Assembly: GCA_947259095.1 (NCBI GenBank) | Contig: CAMYLA010000015.1 | Location: 1 to 64,000 of the forward strand | DNA: 64,000 bases | Source of the DNA: an uncultured Acidimicrobiaceae bacterium | GTDB lineage: Bacteria; Actinomycetota; Acidimicrobiia; Acidimicrobiales; SZUA-35 | Direction: 5' to 3' | In this document: piece after piece, positions 1-7,615 of the stretch | Layout of the letters: every line of letters starts with the position of its first letter | Position numbering within the stretch: the first letter of the stretch is position 1 | The notes under the pieces: model-generated | Databases searched by the model: none | What the model was told of the DNA's origin: nothing | What the model saw: only the letters and a program-made list of their open reading frames with translations | Made by a program: the position numbers and the translations under genes

Positions 1-456
1 GAGAAGCTGCCCGGCCGGCAGCCTGCTGAGCCGATGACGATGCGGCTGGGTGACATGTTCGACGAGGCCGTGCCGCCAACGAACGACCAGCCGTGGGTCG
101 GGCTGGCCGAAGAGCCGAACCGCGAACTGGTCTTCGGTGTTGTCGGAAAGTTCTGGCAGCCGTCGATCACCTGGAACCCGGTGCCGAGCGAACGGTTCGC
201 CGTATTTGACGAGCCGGGCTGGGGGAAGATCGCCGCATCGATCTCGGCCCTCCCATACGGCGACAGCCGAACGTTGCTCAGCTACGAGGCCCGGACCCTC
301 ACCACCGACCCGATGAGCCGGCGGAAGTTCGGTCGTTACTGGCGGGTGGTTTCGCCGTTCGTCGGGGTCGTCATGCGAACCCTGCTCGTCGGCGTGTCAC
401 GCCGGATGGACCAGGCATCGACCACCTCGACCACCTCGACCACCTCGACCACCTGA
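1..456 (+). CDS. partial protein, SRPBCC/DUF2867-like C-terminal part
   Basis: The reading frame is open from the first base of the window, so the 5' end is missing. A Met codon at 34 could be internal. The visible 151 residues contain a GKFWQP stretch, an F-DEPGWGK stretch and a RRKFGRYWRVVSPF stretch. These resemble the C-terminal half of small lipid-pocket proteins of the SRPBCC/DUF2867 type, which is recognition by eye and not certain. The C-terminus is a Ser-Thr-Thr repeat encoded by four copies of a 9-bp unit that abuts the stop codon. A convergent S41 peptidase gene ends 11 nt downstream. No catalytic function can be assigned. Confidence 0.6.
   Translation, partial: EKLPGRQPAEPMTMRLGDMFDEAVPPTNDQPWVGLAEEPNRELVFGVVGKFWQPSITWNPVPSERFAVFDEPGWGKIAASISALPYGDSRTLLSYEARTLTTDPMSRRKFGRYWRVVSPFVGVVMRTLLVGVSRRMDQASTTSTTSTTSTT
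418..453 (+). repeat. 9-bp tandem repeat, 4 copies, next to a stop codon
   Basis: The unit TCGACCACC is repeated four times perfectly at 418-426, 427-435, 436-444 and 445-453. TGA follows at 454. It encodes a Ser-Thr-Thr tail. The position against a stop codon matches several other short tandem repeats in this window. Confidence 0.95.
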
Positions 457-466
457 TGGTCTTGCA

Positions 467-2779
467 CTAGCGAGGCTGGGCGTCGAGATGGTCGACGGCG
501 GCCTGCAGCACGACGTCGGTGTCGTCGACGAAGATCGCTCTGGCGTTGGCCTCGGTCAGCGGCACCATGATGTCGGGGGTGACCCCGCCGCTACCGGTTG
601 CGTCGGAATCGATCTGGATGACCGCGTCGCGGTCGAGCGATGCTCGTTCCAGGAAGCTGAACACCAGACCCTCCGGTAGCCGGAACAGTGAATCGAACTC
701 GCCCTCGGCGAAGACCGCACCGGTGCCCTCCATGCCGATCACGGTGGCTCGAGGCAGTCGTTGCAGCACCATCGGGATGCCTTCGGCGCTGCTCAGCGCC
801 CCGCTGTCGACCAGCACCACCACCGGACCGTCGAACAACACGCCGGACGGTTCGATGATCGTTCGCTTCTCCGGGTTGACGACCAGCTCACCGTCGTCCA
901 TGGTGGCCAGGTCCTGGTAGAACACGGGCTCGTCGACGAAGTTCGAGGCCATCGCCGCCGCCGCAGTGTCGAGGCCACCCCCGTTGCCTCGGACATCGAT
1001 GATGAGGCCGGGGACATCGTCATCGACGAAGTCCGACACCAACCATTTGAACGCGGCCGCGACCCGGGGCTGGCGGGCGGTGAACATCAACGAGTCAACG
1101 TCGATGTAGCCGTAGCCGGATTCGAGAACCCGACCGTGGACCAGCTTCCTGGAGACGATGTCGAGCGGGGCGGTGTCGGAGACGGCCTGCACCACACCGT
1201 CGCTCAGGGTTTCGCCGTTGTCGTCGTAGGCGGTCAGCGTGGCGGTTCTTTCTGAGCCACCCGGGTTGATGAACCCCACCGTGGCAAAGCCGCCAACGGC
1301 GTCCCGGACCAGAAACTGCAGCTGCTGGCTGTGGCGGGTCGAGTCGATGGCGGCGATCGTCTCGGCCCACACGGTGTCGGTCCGATCGAGCGCCTCGCCG
1401 ATCGGGTCACCGTTCCAGGAGATGATGTCGGCTCCCCACCGGATCCCGGCCGCCGCAGCGGGGCCGCCGTCGGCGACCGTGTTGGCGATCACCCGGCCGT
1501 CGTCGAGCTCGATGATGGTGAGACCGAAGCTGCCCCCGACGGCAACGGCCCGCAGGCCCCGGTCGTCGCCGCCGAGGTTGACGTGGGAGTCCGGAATGGC
1601 ATGGGCATAGCGGCGCATGGCGAGGTAGAAGGCATCGACGTCGCCGTCGGCCTCGGCGGCGGCGATCTGCGGTGCATACTCGGCGTAGGCGGCGTCCCAA
1701 TCGAGCTGTTTCCACTCGGTGAACGGGTAGGTGGCCGACGTCTGCTGGTGGACGGTGTCGAAGGCGTCGCTCCACGACATGTCGGTCAGATCGTTGCCGA
1801 CGCCACTCTCGAACGATCGCAGCGCGGCGAAGGCACCGCCGGCAACCAACACCAAGGCGGCCACGGCCCACGGCCAGCGGCGGCGGTGGGACTTGTTGCT
1901 TTTGGCCTCGCCGCGGTCGAGCGATCGGACCATCGGCTTCCACAGCTTGCGGGCCACCACGGTGAACGGGATGAAGATCACGGCCAGCATCCAGGCCGGA
2001 TCCATCCCCTTGGCGTAGGCGACCACCTGGCCGATCAACACCGACAGGCCGAGCACCGCATCGAAAACGAGCACTGCGGCGGCTGCAAACGGAGCCCAAC
2101 TCCGCCCTCGACGAAGCCCGATGCCGGCCACGACCGAGATCGGCAACACGGCGATCAGATCGGTGACGATGATCGCGTTGGCGTCGACCGCCTCCCCGTC
2201 GGCGATCCCGCCGACGGCCAACGCGGTCCAGATGACGGCGAACAGCGCCGAGGTCACCCAGAAGAACCAGCTGGCCCTGCGAGCCAGGCCATCGTCGTGG
2301 CGTGTGGTCTGCCGGCCGGTGCCGTGGAGCGACAAGGCGGTCAGCGTGAACCCGGCCAGACCGAGCGTTGCCACGTAGACCAGGAAATAGGTGCGGTACA
2401 CCCCACCAAAGGCGTAGAGCACCTGCACGTAGGCGATGTAGGCCAGGGTCCCGACCCAGGTCGCAACCCCACCGAGCGCCCCCCGCTCGGCCCAGAGCAC
2501 CGCCACTGCCAACAGCGGCAGGGCGACCAGGAGGGAAACCAGGTCCTGGCCCTGGCTCTCGGCCATATGCAATGACGTGGTGAAGTCGAGGTAGTTGGCG
2601 TCGTTGAGCAACCCACCGAGCGACGACACCACGACCAGCACACCAACCGCAGCGGTGGACCAGCGCCACCATCGCCTCGGCGACCCCCCGGTCGGGCCCG
2701 GGTCGTCGCCGGGGCCGGATTCCTGCCGTTCGATCCTGCTCGCCGATCCCGCAGCGGACGCTTCGAGTATGTCGCTCAT
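467..2779 (-). CDS. membrane-anchored S41 family peptidase with multi-pass N-terminus
   Basis: This 770-residue protein has about nine hydrophobic segments in the first 320 residues. A C-terminal periplasm-side or extracellular region follows that matches S41 (C-terminal-processing/tricorn-like) peptidases. A PDZ-like stretch (VAVGGSFGLTIIELDDG...GIRWGADIISWNG) precedes the catalytic core. The core has LIIDVRGNGGG and the nucleophile context ALSSAEG, with the probable catalytic Ser near residue 664. The Lys expected in CtpA-type enzymes (normally in a G-x-T-x-G-K stretch) is not present; the sequence reads GMEGTGAVF. It may therefore be a tricorn/IRBP-like variant or inactive. The start ATG at 2779 is chosen because the hydrophilic N-terminus precedes the first membrane segment. 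It is convergent with the partial gene to its left. Confidence 0.85.
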   Translation of the reverse strand: MSDILEASAAGSASRIERQESGPGDDPGPTGGSPRRWWRWSTAAVGVLVVVSSLGGLLNDANYLDFTTSLHMAESQGQDLVSLLVALPLLAVAVLWAERGALGGVATWVGTLAYIAYVQVLYAFGGVYRTYFLVYVATLGLAGFTLTALSLHGTGRQTTRHDDGLARRASWFFWVTSALFAVIWTALAVGGIADGEAVDANAIIVTDLIAVLPISVVAGIGLRRGRSWAPFAAAAVLVFDAVLGLSVLIGQVVAYAKGMDPAWMLAVIFIPFTVVARKLWKPMVRSLDRGEAKSNKSHRRRWPWAVAALVLVAGGAFAALRSFESGVGNDLTDMSWSDAFDTVHQQTSATYPFTEWKQLDWDAAYAEYAPQIAAAEADGDVDAFYLAMRRYAHAIPDSHVNLGGDDRGLRAVAVGGSFGLTIIELDDGRVIANTVADGGPAAAAGIRWGADIISWNGDPIGEALDRTDTVWAETIAAIDSTRHSQQLQFLVRDAVGGFATVGFINPGGSERTATLTAYDDNGETLSDGVVQAVSDTAPLDIVSRKLVHGRVLESGYGYIDVDSLMFTARQPRVAAAFKWLVSDFVDDDVPGLIIDVRGNGGGLDTAAAAMASNFVDEPVFYQDLATMDDGELVVNPEKRTIIEPSGVLFDGPVVVLVDSGALSSAEGIPMVLQRLPRATVIGMEGTGAVFAEGEFDSLFRLPEGLVFSFLERASLDRDAVIQIDSDATGSGGVTPDIMVPLTEANARAIFVDDTDVVLQAAVDHLDAQPR

Positions 2780-2999
2780 ATCATTGCCTGCCTTCGGTCG
2801 ACCACACCCGCCTCCGGCCGACCAACCGAACCGATGGTGGCCAGGTCGGAACCCGGACCACCTTCACCAGTCTTGATCGAGAGCACCACCATCGGCACGG
2901 CCCTAGGTCCTGATGGACTCACCGCCGTTCGTCGGTGGGTGAGTCGCAACGATCCAACGGGCGACCGGGCAACGTCTTCAATTGACACTGGTCGGCCTC

Positions 3000-3278
3000 A
3001 TGGGTGCCACCGCCTCGGTGATCGGCATCTTCGTGGCCGCCGGCGCCTTCGACAGCACGGCAACCGCCGACATCATCGACAGCGCCCGATTCGGTGCCGT
3101 GGCCTCCGGCCTCCGCCGGCTGGGGGTGGTGATGTACCTCACCGGCATCGCCTTCGGCTTGGCCACGATCATCGAAGTTCTGCGTTTCCAGTCGATCGTG
3201 GGTCAGGTCCCCGGCGACTCGGTCGGTGCCACCAGCGACGATGTTGGCCATCATGGCTCCATTCCACCTCTGGGCTGA
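3000..3278 (+). CDS. small predicted membrane protein, unknown function
   Basis: This is a 92-residue frame starting at ATG 3000; an in-frame TTG lies at 2982. It has two hydrophobic stretches, roughly residues 4-20 and 38-60, separated by a short polar segment containing SARFGAVASGLRR. The composition looks like a real membrane protein and not the Arg/Pro-rich product of a shadow frame. No Shine-Dalgarno sequence is evident before either start. It is transcribed toward the glycan genes, ending 88 nt before wbqC. I do not recognise a family. Confidence 0.45.
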   Translation: MGATASVIGIFVAAGAFDSTATADIIDSARFGAVASGLRRLGVVMYLTGIAFGLATIIEVLRFQSIVGQVPGDSVGATSDDVGHHGSIPPLG

Positions 3279-3366
3279 CTACTGTCGATACGTGGCCAAA
3301 CACCTCCTCCGGATACCCGAAATGCTGCGGGTCGGCCGCAACCGGATGTAGGGCGAGGGATCTGAG

Positions 3367-4062
3367 ATGCGCACGGTGATCACCCAATCGAACTACATCC
3401 CGTGGAAGGGCTACTTCGATGTGATCGACGGGGCGGACATCGTGGTGCTGTATGACGATGTGCAATACACCAGGCGGGATTGGCGCAATCGGAACCGGAT
3501 CAAAACCGCCAAGGGGCTTCGCTGGCTCACCGTTCCAGTCAATGTGAAGGGCAAGTACCACCAGCTGATCAATGAGGTGGAGATCGCCGAGCCCGGCTGG
3601 ACCCGGAGCCATTGGAGCTCGATCGCCCAAGCCTATGCCGAAGCACCGGCGATGGGCGAGTACCGGGACCGACTCTTCGACCTGTACCAGCGGGCCGAGA
3701 AGCTCACCATGCTCAGCGAGGTCAACCACCTCTTCCTGACCGAGATGTGCAGCTGGCTCGGCATCGAGACCCCCTTCCGCTGGTCGACCGACTTCGACGC
3801 ACCGGGCAACCCCACCGAACGCCTCGTCACCATCTGCCGACAGCTGGAAGCCACCACCTACGTCAGCGGCCCGGCCGCCAAGGGATACCTCGAGATCGAC
3901 CAATTCACCGAGGTCGGCATTGCGGTCGAGTGGGTAGACTACGGCGGCTTTCCCCCCTACACCCAACTGCACGGCGAGTTCGAGGAACATGTCAGCATCG
4001 TCGACGCGTTCCTCAATCTCGGCCACGGCGCCAAACGCCACGTCCTCCGGAGACCATCATGA
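3367..4062 (+). CDS. WbqC-like family protein
   Basis: This 231-residue protein begins with the signature of the WbqC family: TVITQSNYIPWKGYFD, then DDVQYTRRDWRNRNRIK and WLTVPV. WbqC-like proteins are found in O-antigen and capsule clusters of many bacteria, often beside dTDP-amino-sugar genes. Their reaction is not firmly settled, and a role in modifying an amino sugar is commonly inferred. A GAGGGATCTGAG stretch before ATG 3367 can serve as ribosome binding site. The stop codon overlaps the start of the next gene (ATGA), so the two are translationally coupled. It probably acts in the cytoplasm on a sugar nucleotide. Confidence 0.85.
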   Translation: MRTVITQSNYIPWKGYFDVIDGADIVVLYDDVQYTRRDWRNRNRIKTAKGLRWLTVPVNVKGKYHQLINEVEIAEPGWTRSHWSSIAQAYAEAPAMGEYRDRLFDLYQRAEKLTMLSEVNHLFLTEMCSWLGIETPFRWSTDFDAPGNPTERLVTICRQLEATTYVSGPAAKGYLEIDQFTEVGIAVEWVDYGGFPPYTQLHGEFEEHVSIVDAFLNLGHGAKRHVLRRPS

Positions 4063-4736
4063 CCGTCGACACCCGCCCCGTCGTCATCTTCGGCGCCACC
4101 AGCCAGGCCCGGCTTGCGGCTCGCTACTTCGAGACCGACACCGATCGAAAGCCGGTTGCGTTCACCGTCGATGGCGCCTATCTCGAAGGCGACGAGTTCT
4201 GCGGGCTCCCCACCGTGGCCTTCGAGGAGGTGGTGGAGCAATATCCTCCCGATGATCACGATCTCTTCGTCGCTCTCGGCTACACCGACATGAATCGATT
4301 GCGAGCGGCAAAGTACAACGAGGCGAAGGCCAAGGGCTACCGTTTGCCCAGCTACGTGAGCAGCCATTGCACCTATCTCTCGGAGTTCGAACCGGGCGAC
4401 AACTGCCTCATCCTCGAGGACAACACGATCCAACCCGGCGTTCGGATCGGCAACAACGTCACGCTGTGGAGTGGGAACCATATCGGCCATGACACCACGA
4501 TTGCCGACCACGTCTTCATCGCCAGCCAGGCGGTCGTGTCCGGTTTCGTTTCGATCGAGTCCTACTGTTTCCTCGGTGTCAACGCCACCCTGCGTGACGA
4601 CATCACCATCGCCGAGGGAACCCTGGTCGGGGCCGGTGCGGTGATCATGGGCGACACCGAACAGGCCGGCGTCTACCTGCCGCCCCGGGCCACCAAGATC
4701 GACAAGCTCAGTCACGAGCTCCGAATCTCGGGCTGA
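4059..4736 (+). CDS. NeuD/PglD-type sugar O/N-acyltransferase
   Basis: This 225-residue protein has an N-terminal nucleotide-sugar-binding beta-alpha-beta stretch (VIFGATSQARLA) and a C-terminal left-handed beta-helix of hexapeptide repeats (LEDNTIQPGVRIGNNV, GNHIGHDTTIADHVF, VVSGFVSIESYCFLGVNATL). A GAGAVIMGD segment follows. This is the layout of NeuD, PglD and related acetyl-CoA-dependent acyltransferases, which acylate the 4-amino group of UDP- or dTDP-4-amino-4,6-dideoxyhexoses or hydroxyls of sialic acid. Since RmlA, RmlB and a WecE-like aminotransferase lie in the same island, N-acylation of a dTDP-4-amino sugar is the likely job. Start ATG 4059 is fixed by the ATGA overlap with wbqC; longer upstream frames are shadows. 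Confidence 0.85.
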   Translation: MTVDTRPVVIFGATSQARLAARYFETDTDRKPVAFTVDGAYLEGDEFCGLPTVAFEEVVEQYPPDDHDLFVALGYTDMNRLRAAKYNEAKAKGYRLPSYVSSHCTYLSEFEPGDNCLILEDNTIQPGVRIGNNVTLWSGNHIGHDTTIADHVFIASQAVVSGFVSIESYCFLGVNATLRDDITIAEGTLVGAGAVIMGDTEQAGVYLPPRATKIDKLSHELRISG

Positions 4737-4741
4737 CGCCG

Positions 4742-5665
4742 GTGCAGCGCTGGGAGAAGCTGGGCCTCGTCTTCTGTCCCGCCGCCGAACGACCGTGGCT
4801 GGCCGGTTGGGCCGCGGTGCCGTTCCTCGACTGGATCGACCAGCACCGGTGTCACGTCTACTTCTCCAGCCGTGACCAGCAGAACCGGTCGGTGACCGGC
4901 CGGGTCAGCCTCGACATGCGCCAGCCGCTCGACTCGGTCGAACTCGACCTCCAGCCGGTCTTGGAACCCGGCGAGCCCGGCTACTTCGACGCCGACGGTG
5001 CCATGGGGACCGAGCTGATCCGGATCGGCGAACGGACGCACCTTTACTACATCGGCTGGAACCGGGCCCATGTGGTTCCGTTCCGCAATGCGATCGGGCT
5101 GGCGACCTCCGACGACGGGAACCGGTTCACCAGGTTCGGCTCCGGACCGGTGCTGGACCGCAGCCTCGACGATCCGTGCTTCGTGGCCAGCAACTGTGTC
5201 CGCCCGTGGGCCGGCGGCTACCGGATGTGGTACCTGTCCTGCGGGCGGTGGGAGCGGTTGGCCCACGATTCCTGGCGGCACCACTACAACATCGCCACCG
5301 CCGACTCACCGGACGGCATCTCCTGGGCCCCGACCGGCCGGACCGCCATCGACTTCGCCCATGAAGGCGAGTACGCCATCAGCGTGCCCCGGGTGCTCAG
5401 TTCCGCCGACGGACATCGCATGTGGTACTCCTACCGGGGAGGACCGTTCGGCCCGACCTACCGGATCGGCTACGCCGAATCGACCGATGGCGAAACCTGG
5501 GAGCGACAGGACCGGGCCGTCGACCTGGCTCCGAGCGCCGACGGATGGGATTCGGAGATGGTCTGCTACCCCTACGTGTTCCCCTACGACGGCCGGCTGT
5601 TCATGTTCTACAACGGCAACGGCTACGGCCGGACCGGCTTCGGCCTGGCCGTGCTCGACCAGTGA
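4742..5665 (+). CDS. beta-propeller glycosidase-like protein (GH43-type fold)
   Basis: This 307-residue protein starts at GTG 4742, 5 nt after the NeuD-like gene, so it is probably cotranscribed. Blade-like repeats of the form S-x-DG-x-x-W/F recur (TSDDGNRF, ADSPDGISW, AESTDGETW). Short YIGW, MWYLSC and MWYSYRGG strands recur between them. This is typical of five-bladed propeller proteins related to GH43, GH32 and GH130-like glycosidases, several of which sit in polysaccharide loci. No signal peptide is visible, so cytoplasmic action is likely. The catalytic acids cannot be assigned by eye. A divergent paralogue lies just downstream on the opposite strand. Confidence 0.75.
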   Translation: MQRWEKLGLVFCPAAERPWLAGWAAVPFLDWIDQHRCHVYFSSRDQQNRSVTGRVSLDMRQPLDSVELDLQPVLEPGEPGYFDADGAMGTELIRIGERTHLYYIGWNRAHVVPFRNAIGLATSDDGNRFTRFGSGPVLDRSLDDPCFVASNCVRPWAGGYRMWYLSCGRWERLAHDSWRHHYNIATADSPDGISWAPTGRTAIDFAHEGEYAISVPRVLSSADGHRMWYSYRGGPFGPTYRIGYAESTDGETWERQDRAVDLAPSADGWDSEMVCYPYVFPYDGRLFMFYNGNGYGRTGFGLAVLDQ

Positions 5666-5700
5666 CGAGGCGACGCCTGGCCGTGCTCGACCAGTGACGA
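5644..5700 (+). repeat. 25-bp direct repeat (period 32 bp) spanning a stop codon
   Basis: Two identical 25-bp copies occur at 5644-5668 and 5676-5700. The first copy contains the last codons and the TGA (5663-5665) of the upstream glycosidase-like gene. The second copy repeats that gene end, including a second TGA, in the spacer. It looks like a recent tandem duplication of the gene terminus. Confidence 0.95.
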
Positions 5701-5713
5701 TGGAGCGCCGACT

Positions 5714-5755
5714 GGTCGGCCGACCGGCGGGGGCGTCTGAACGGCGGGCTCAGAC
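5714..5755. terminator. possible bidirectional hairpin region between convergent genes
   Basis: A 12-bp perfect palindrome (GGTCGGCCGACC, 5714-5725) is followed by a 6-bp stem GTCTGA/TCAGAC (5735-5740 and 5750-5755) with a 9-nt loop. The second arm overlaps the stop codon of the minus-strand gene. There is no T run. Two convergent genes meet here, so a terminator role is plausible but unproven. Confidence 0.3.
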
Positions 5756-6748
5756 GTCCGGCTCGAAGCGGGCCAGCCCGAGGCCATCGCGCCCGTAGCC
5801 GTTGCCGCAATACAGCATCCAGAGCCGACCGCCTTTTTCGAATACATGGGGGTAGGCCTGCTCCTCGCCGTCCCAGTCCGACAGCGGACCGATCCTCATG
5901 TGGTCGTCGACCCGATCCCAGCGCCGGCCGTCGCCCGACACCGCATACCCCAACCGATACCGGTCGCCCCGGTGACAGAACCACATGTGCCAGTTGCCGT
6001 CCCACCGGATCACCGAGGGCCGGGAGATGGAGTGCTCGTCGGCGTGCACGGCCGAGATGCAGATCACGTCGTCTCGATCCCAGCTGATCCCGTCGCCCGA
6101 CGAGGCGTACTTGATCACGTAACGGTGTTTCGGCTGGCCTTCCCCCTGGCCCCAACCGAGGAAGGCGGTGTACCACATGTGCCAGAGGCGACCGGCCGGC
6201 CGCTCCTCGGCCATCACGAAACACGACCCCATGGAGAGGTGGTCGGCATCGGTCCGGGGAAGGATCGGCGCCCTCGACACCCGCTCGAAGCGGCCGTCGA
6301 CCGCGGCGCGGGCCAATCCGATGTGGTTCTGGAACGGGGTCAACACCGTTGGCATCCAGCCCGTATAGTACAGCCGCAGCCCGTCCCCGGTATCGACGAG
6401 GCAGGGATAGGAAACGCCGTTCTCGTCGAAGGCCCCGAGACCGCCGAGACCGAAGCAGGCCTCCGGTTCGACCATGAGACGTGGCGCCGGGGCGGCGAGG
6501 TCGCAGCGACCCCGGCCGATCAGCGACCGGTTCTCGGCGTCACGGCCGGTGACGTAGATCGTCGCCACCGAACTGCCGGGCTCGGTCACCGCGCAGGCCG
6601 CGCCGGTGTAGCCGTGCATCCACGGCACCGAGCCGTCGGCTCTGGCGATACGCCCGACGGTTGCCCAGCGGCCGGTCAGCGGGGTCGGCTCGGCCCGCAA
6701 CGGCCGGGACGCCGAGAGCTCGGTCACCGGGCGCCCGGTCCTGGCCAC
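5750..6748 (-). CDS. beta-propeller glycosidase-like protein, paralogue
   Basis: This 332-residue protein aligns by eye along its whole length with the 4742-5665 product. Shared landmarks are GRDAENRS against SRDQQNRS, YYTGWMPTVLTPFQNHIGLA against YIGWNRAHVVPFRNAIGLA, and YCGNGYGRDGLGLA against YNGNGYGRTGFGLA near the C-terminus. Blade motifs ASSGDGISW and AVSGDGRRW are present. It is therefore a second GH43/GH130-like propeller protein. It begins at GTG 6748, 34 nt after the PhyH-like gene, with which it probably forms an operon. The N-terminus is about 20 residues longer than in the paralogue and the exact start is unsure. Confidence 0.75.
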   Translation of the reverse strand: MARTGRPVTELSASRPLRAEPTPLTGRWATVGRIARADGSVPWMHGYTGAACAVTEPGSSVATIYVTGRDAENRSLIGRGRCDLAAPAPRLMVEPEACFGLGGLGAFDENGVSYPCLVDTGDGLRLYYTGWMPTVLTPFQNHIGLARAAVDGRFERVSRAPILPRTDADHLSMGSCFVMAEERPAGRLWHMWYTAFLGWGQGEGQPKHRYVIKYASSGDGISWDRDDVICISAVHADEHSISRPSVIRWDGNWHMWFCHRGDRYRLGYAVSGDGRRWDRVDDHMRIGPLSDWDGEEQAYPHVFEKGGRLWMLYCGNGYGRDGLGLARFEPDV

Positions 6749-6782
6749 GGTCGGGACCGGCCGGGAACCGCGACCCCACCGC

Positions 6783-7577
6783 TCATCCCTGGCCGCCCTT
6801 GTAGAGCCGCTGGTCCGGCGGCCGGTAGAACTCCCCCATCGACGTCGGTACCCGGACGTCGAATCCCAGGATGCGCCGAACTCGTTCGCCGACGCCGTCG
6901 AGCATCGCCGGTTCGAGCAGCCGAGGAAAGTCCAGCCGCTGCTTCATGAACGAACGGCAGCCGTACACGGTCAGGCCCGATCTGGTCCGGTCGGTCTGGT
7001 TGTGGCCACCGGCGTGCCAGACCCGGGGATGGAAGAACACCGCGTCACCGGCCTTGCGAACCACCCGCACCGCGCCGTCGTAGAACTCCTCCTCCGATGG
7101 CGGGTCCCGATGGGTCAGATGCGAGCCGGGCAGGTAATACGTGGCACCGTTGTCGGAGGTGAAGTCGTCGAGGGCGACGGTCATCACCGCACCGAGGTCG
7201 TAGTCCGGCGACCAGCGGAAGGTGTCGGTGTGGATGTTGGCCGTGTACTGCTCGGTCTTGGCCAGGGCCACGGTGGAGGTGAACGAGTACAGCACCCATC
7301 GTGGGCCGAGGATGGCGCCGAACAGCGAGTCCAACCCATCGTCGTCCAACAGGTCGAGGAACGGGCCGCCGTACTGGGCCAGGTCGAGGGCGATGAAGCG
7401 CTCCTTTCCCGGCAGCCCCCGGTACCGCTCCCAGTCGGCGTCGAGCGCTTCGTCCACCGCCGCCCTGAGCCGAGCGATCTCGGGTTGGCGGACGATGTCG
7501 CTCACCACCGTGAATCCTTGCTCATGCCATTGCTCGACATGTCGGGCGATATCGGTTTTCTCATTGAACAGCGTCAT
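6783..7577 (-). CDS. phytanoyl-CoA dioxygenase (PhyH) family protein
   Basis: This is a 264-residue Fe(II)/2-oxoglutarate-dependent oxygenase-type protein. The facial triad is visible as H116-x-D118 in NIHTDTF and a distal His near 188 in PRVWHAGG. A DNGATYYLPGSH segment typical of the PhyH family lies between them. The start ATG 7577 is preceded by GGAG at a good distance; the longer frame to 7703 would run through the divergent neighbour's 5' region and is rejected. It is divergent from the dimethylformamidase-like gene and upstream of the second propeller gene. In glycan loci such enzymes hydroxylate small molecules or sugar substituents, but the substrate here is unknown. Confidence 0.85.
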   Translation of the reverse strand: MTLFNEKTDIARHVEQWHEQGFTVVSDIVRQPEIARLRAAVDEALDADWERYRGLPGKERFIALDLAQYGGPFLDLLDDDGLDSLFGAILGPRWVLYSFTSTVALAKTEQYTANIHTDTFRWSPDYDLGAVMTVALDDFTSDNGATYYLPGSHLTHRDPPSEEEFYDGAVRVVRKAGDAVFFHPRVWHAGGHNQTDRTRSGLTVYGCRSFMKQRLDFPRLLEPAMLDGVGERVRRILGFDVRVPTSMGEFYRPPDQRLYKGGQG

Positions 7578-7615
7578 CTCGACGTCTCCAGTGGTTGCAG
7601 TACAGTTTGAAGGAC

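Noticed and set aside
1331-2575. 414-codon plus-strand open frame opposite the S41 peptidase
   Set aside because: Product rich in Gly, His, Arg and Asp without hydrophobic pattern; shadow of the minus-strand gene.
2776-2988. 70-codon minus-strand frame upstream of the S41 gene
   Set aside because: No ribosome binding site and no protein-like pattern.
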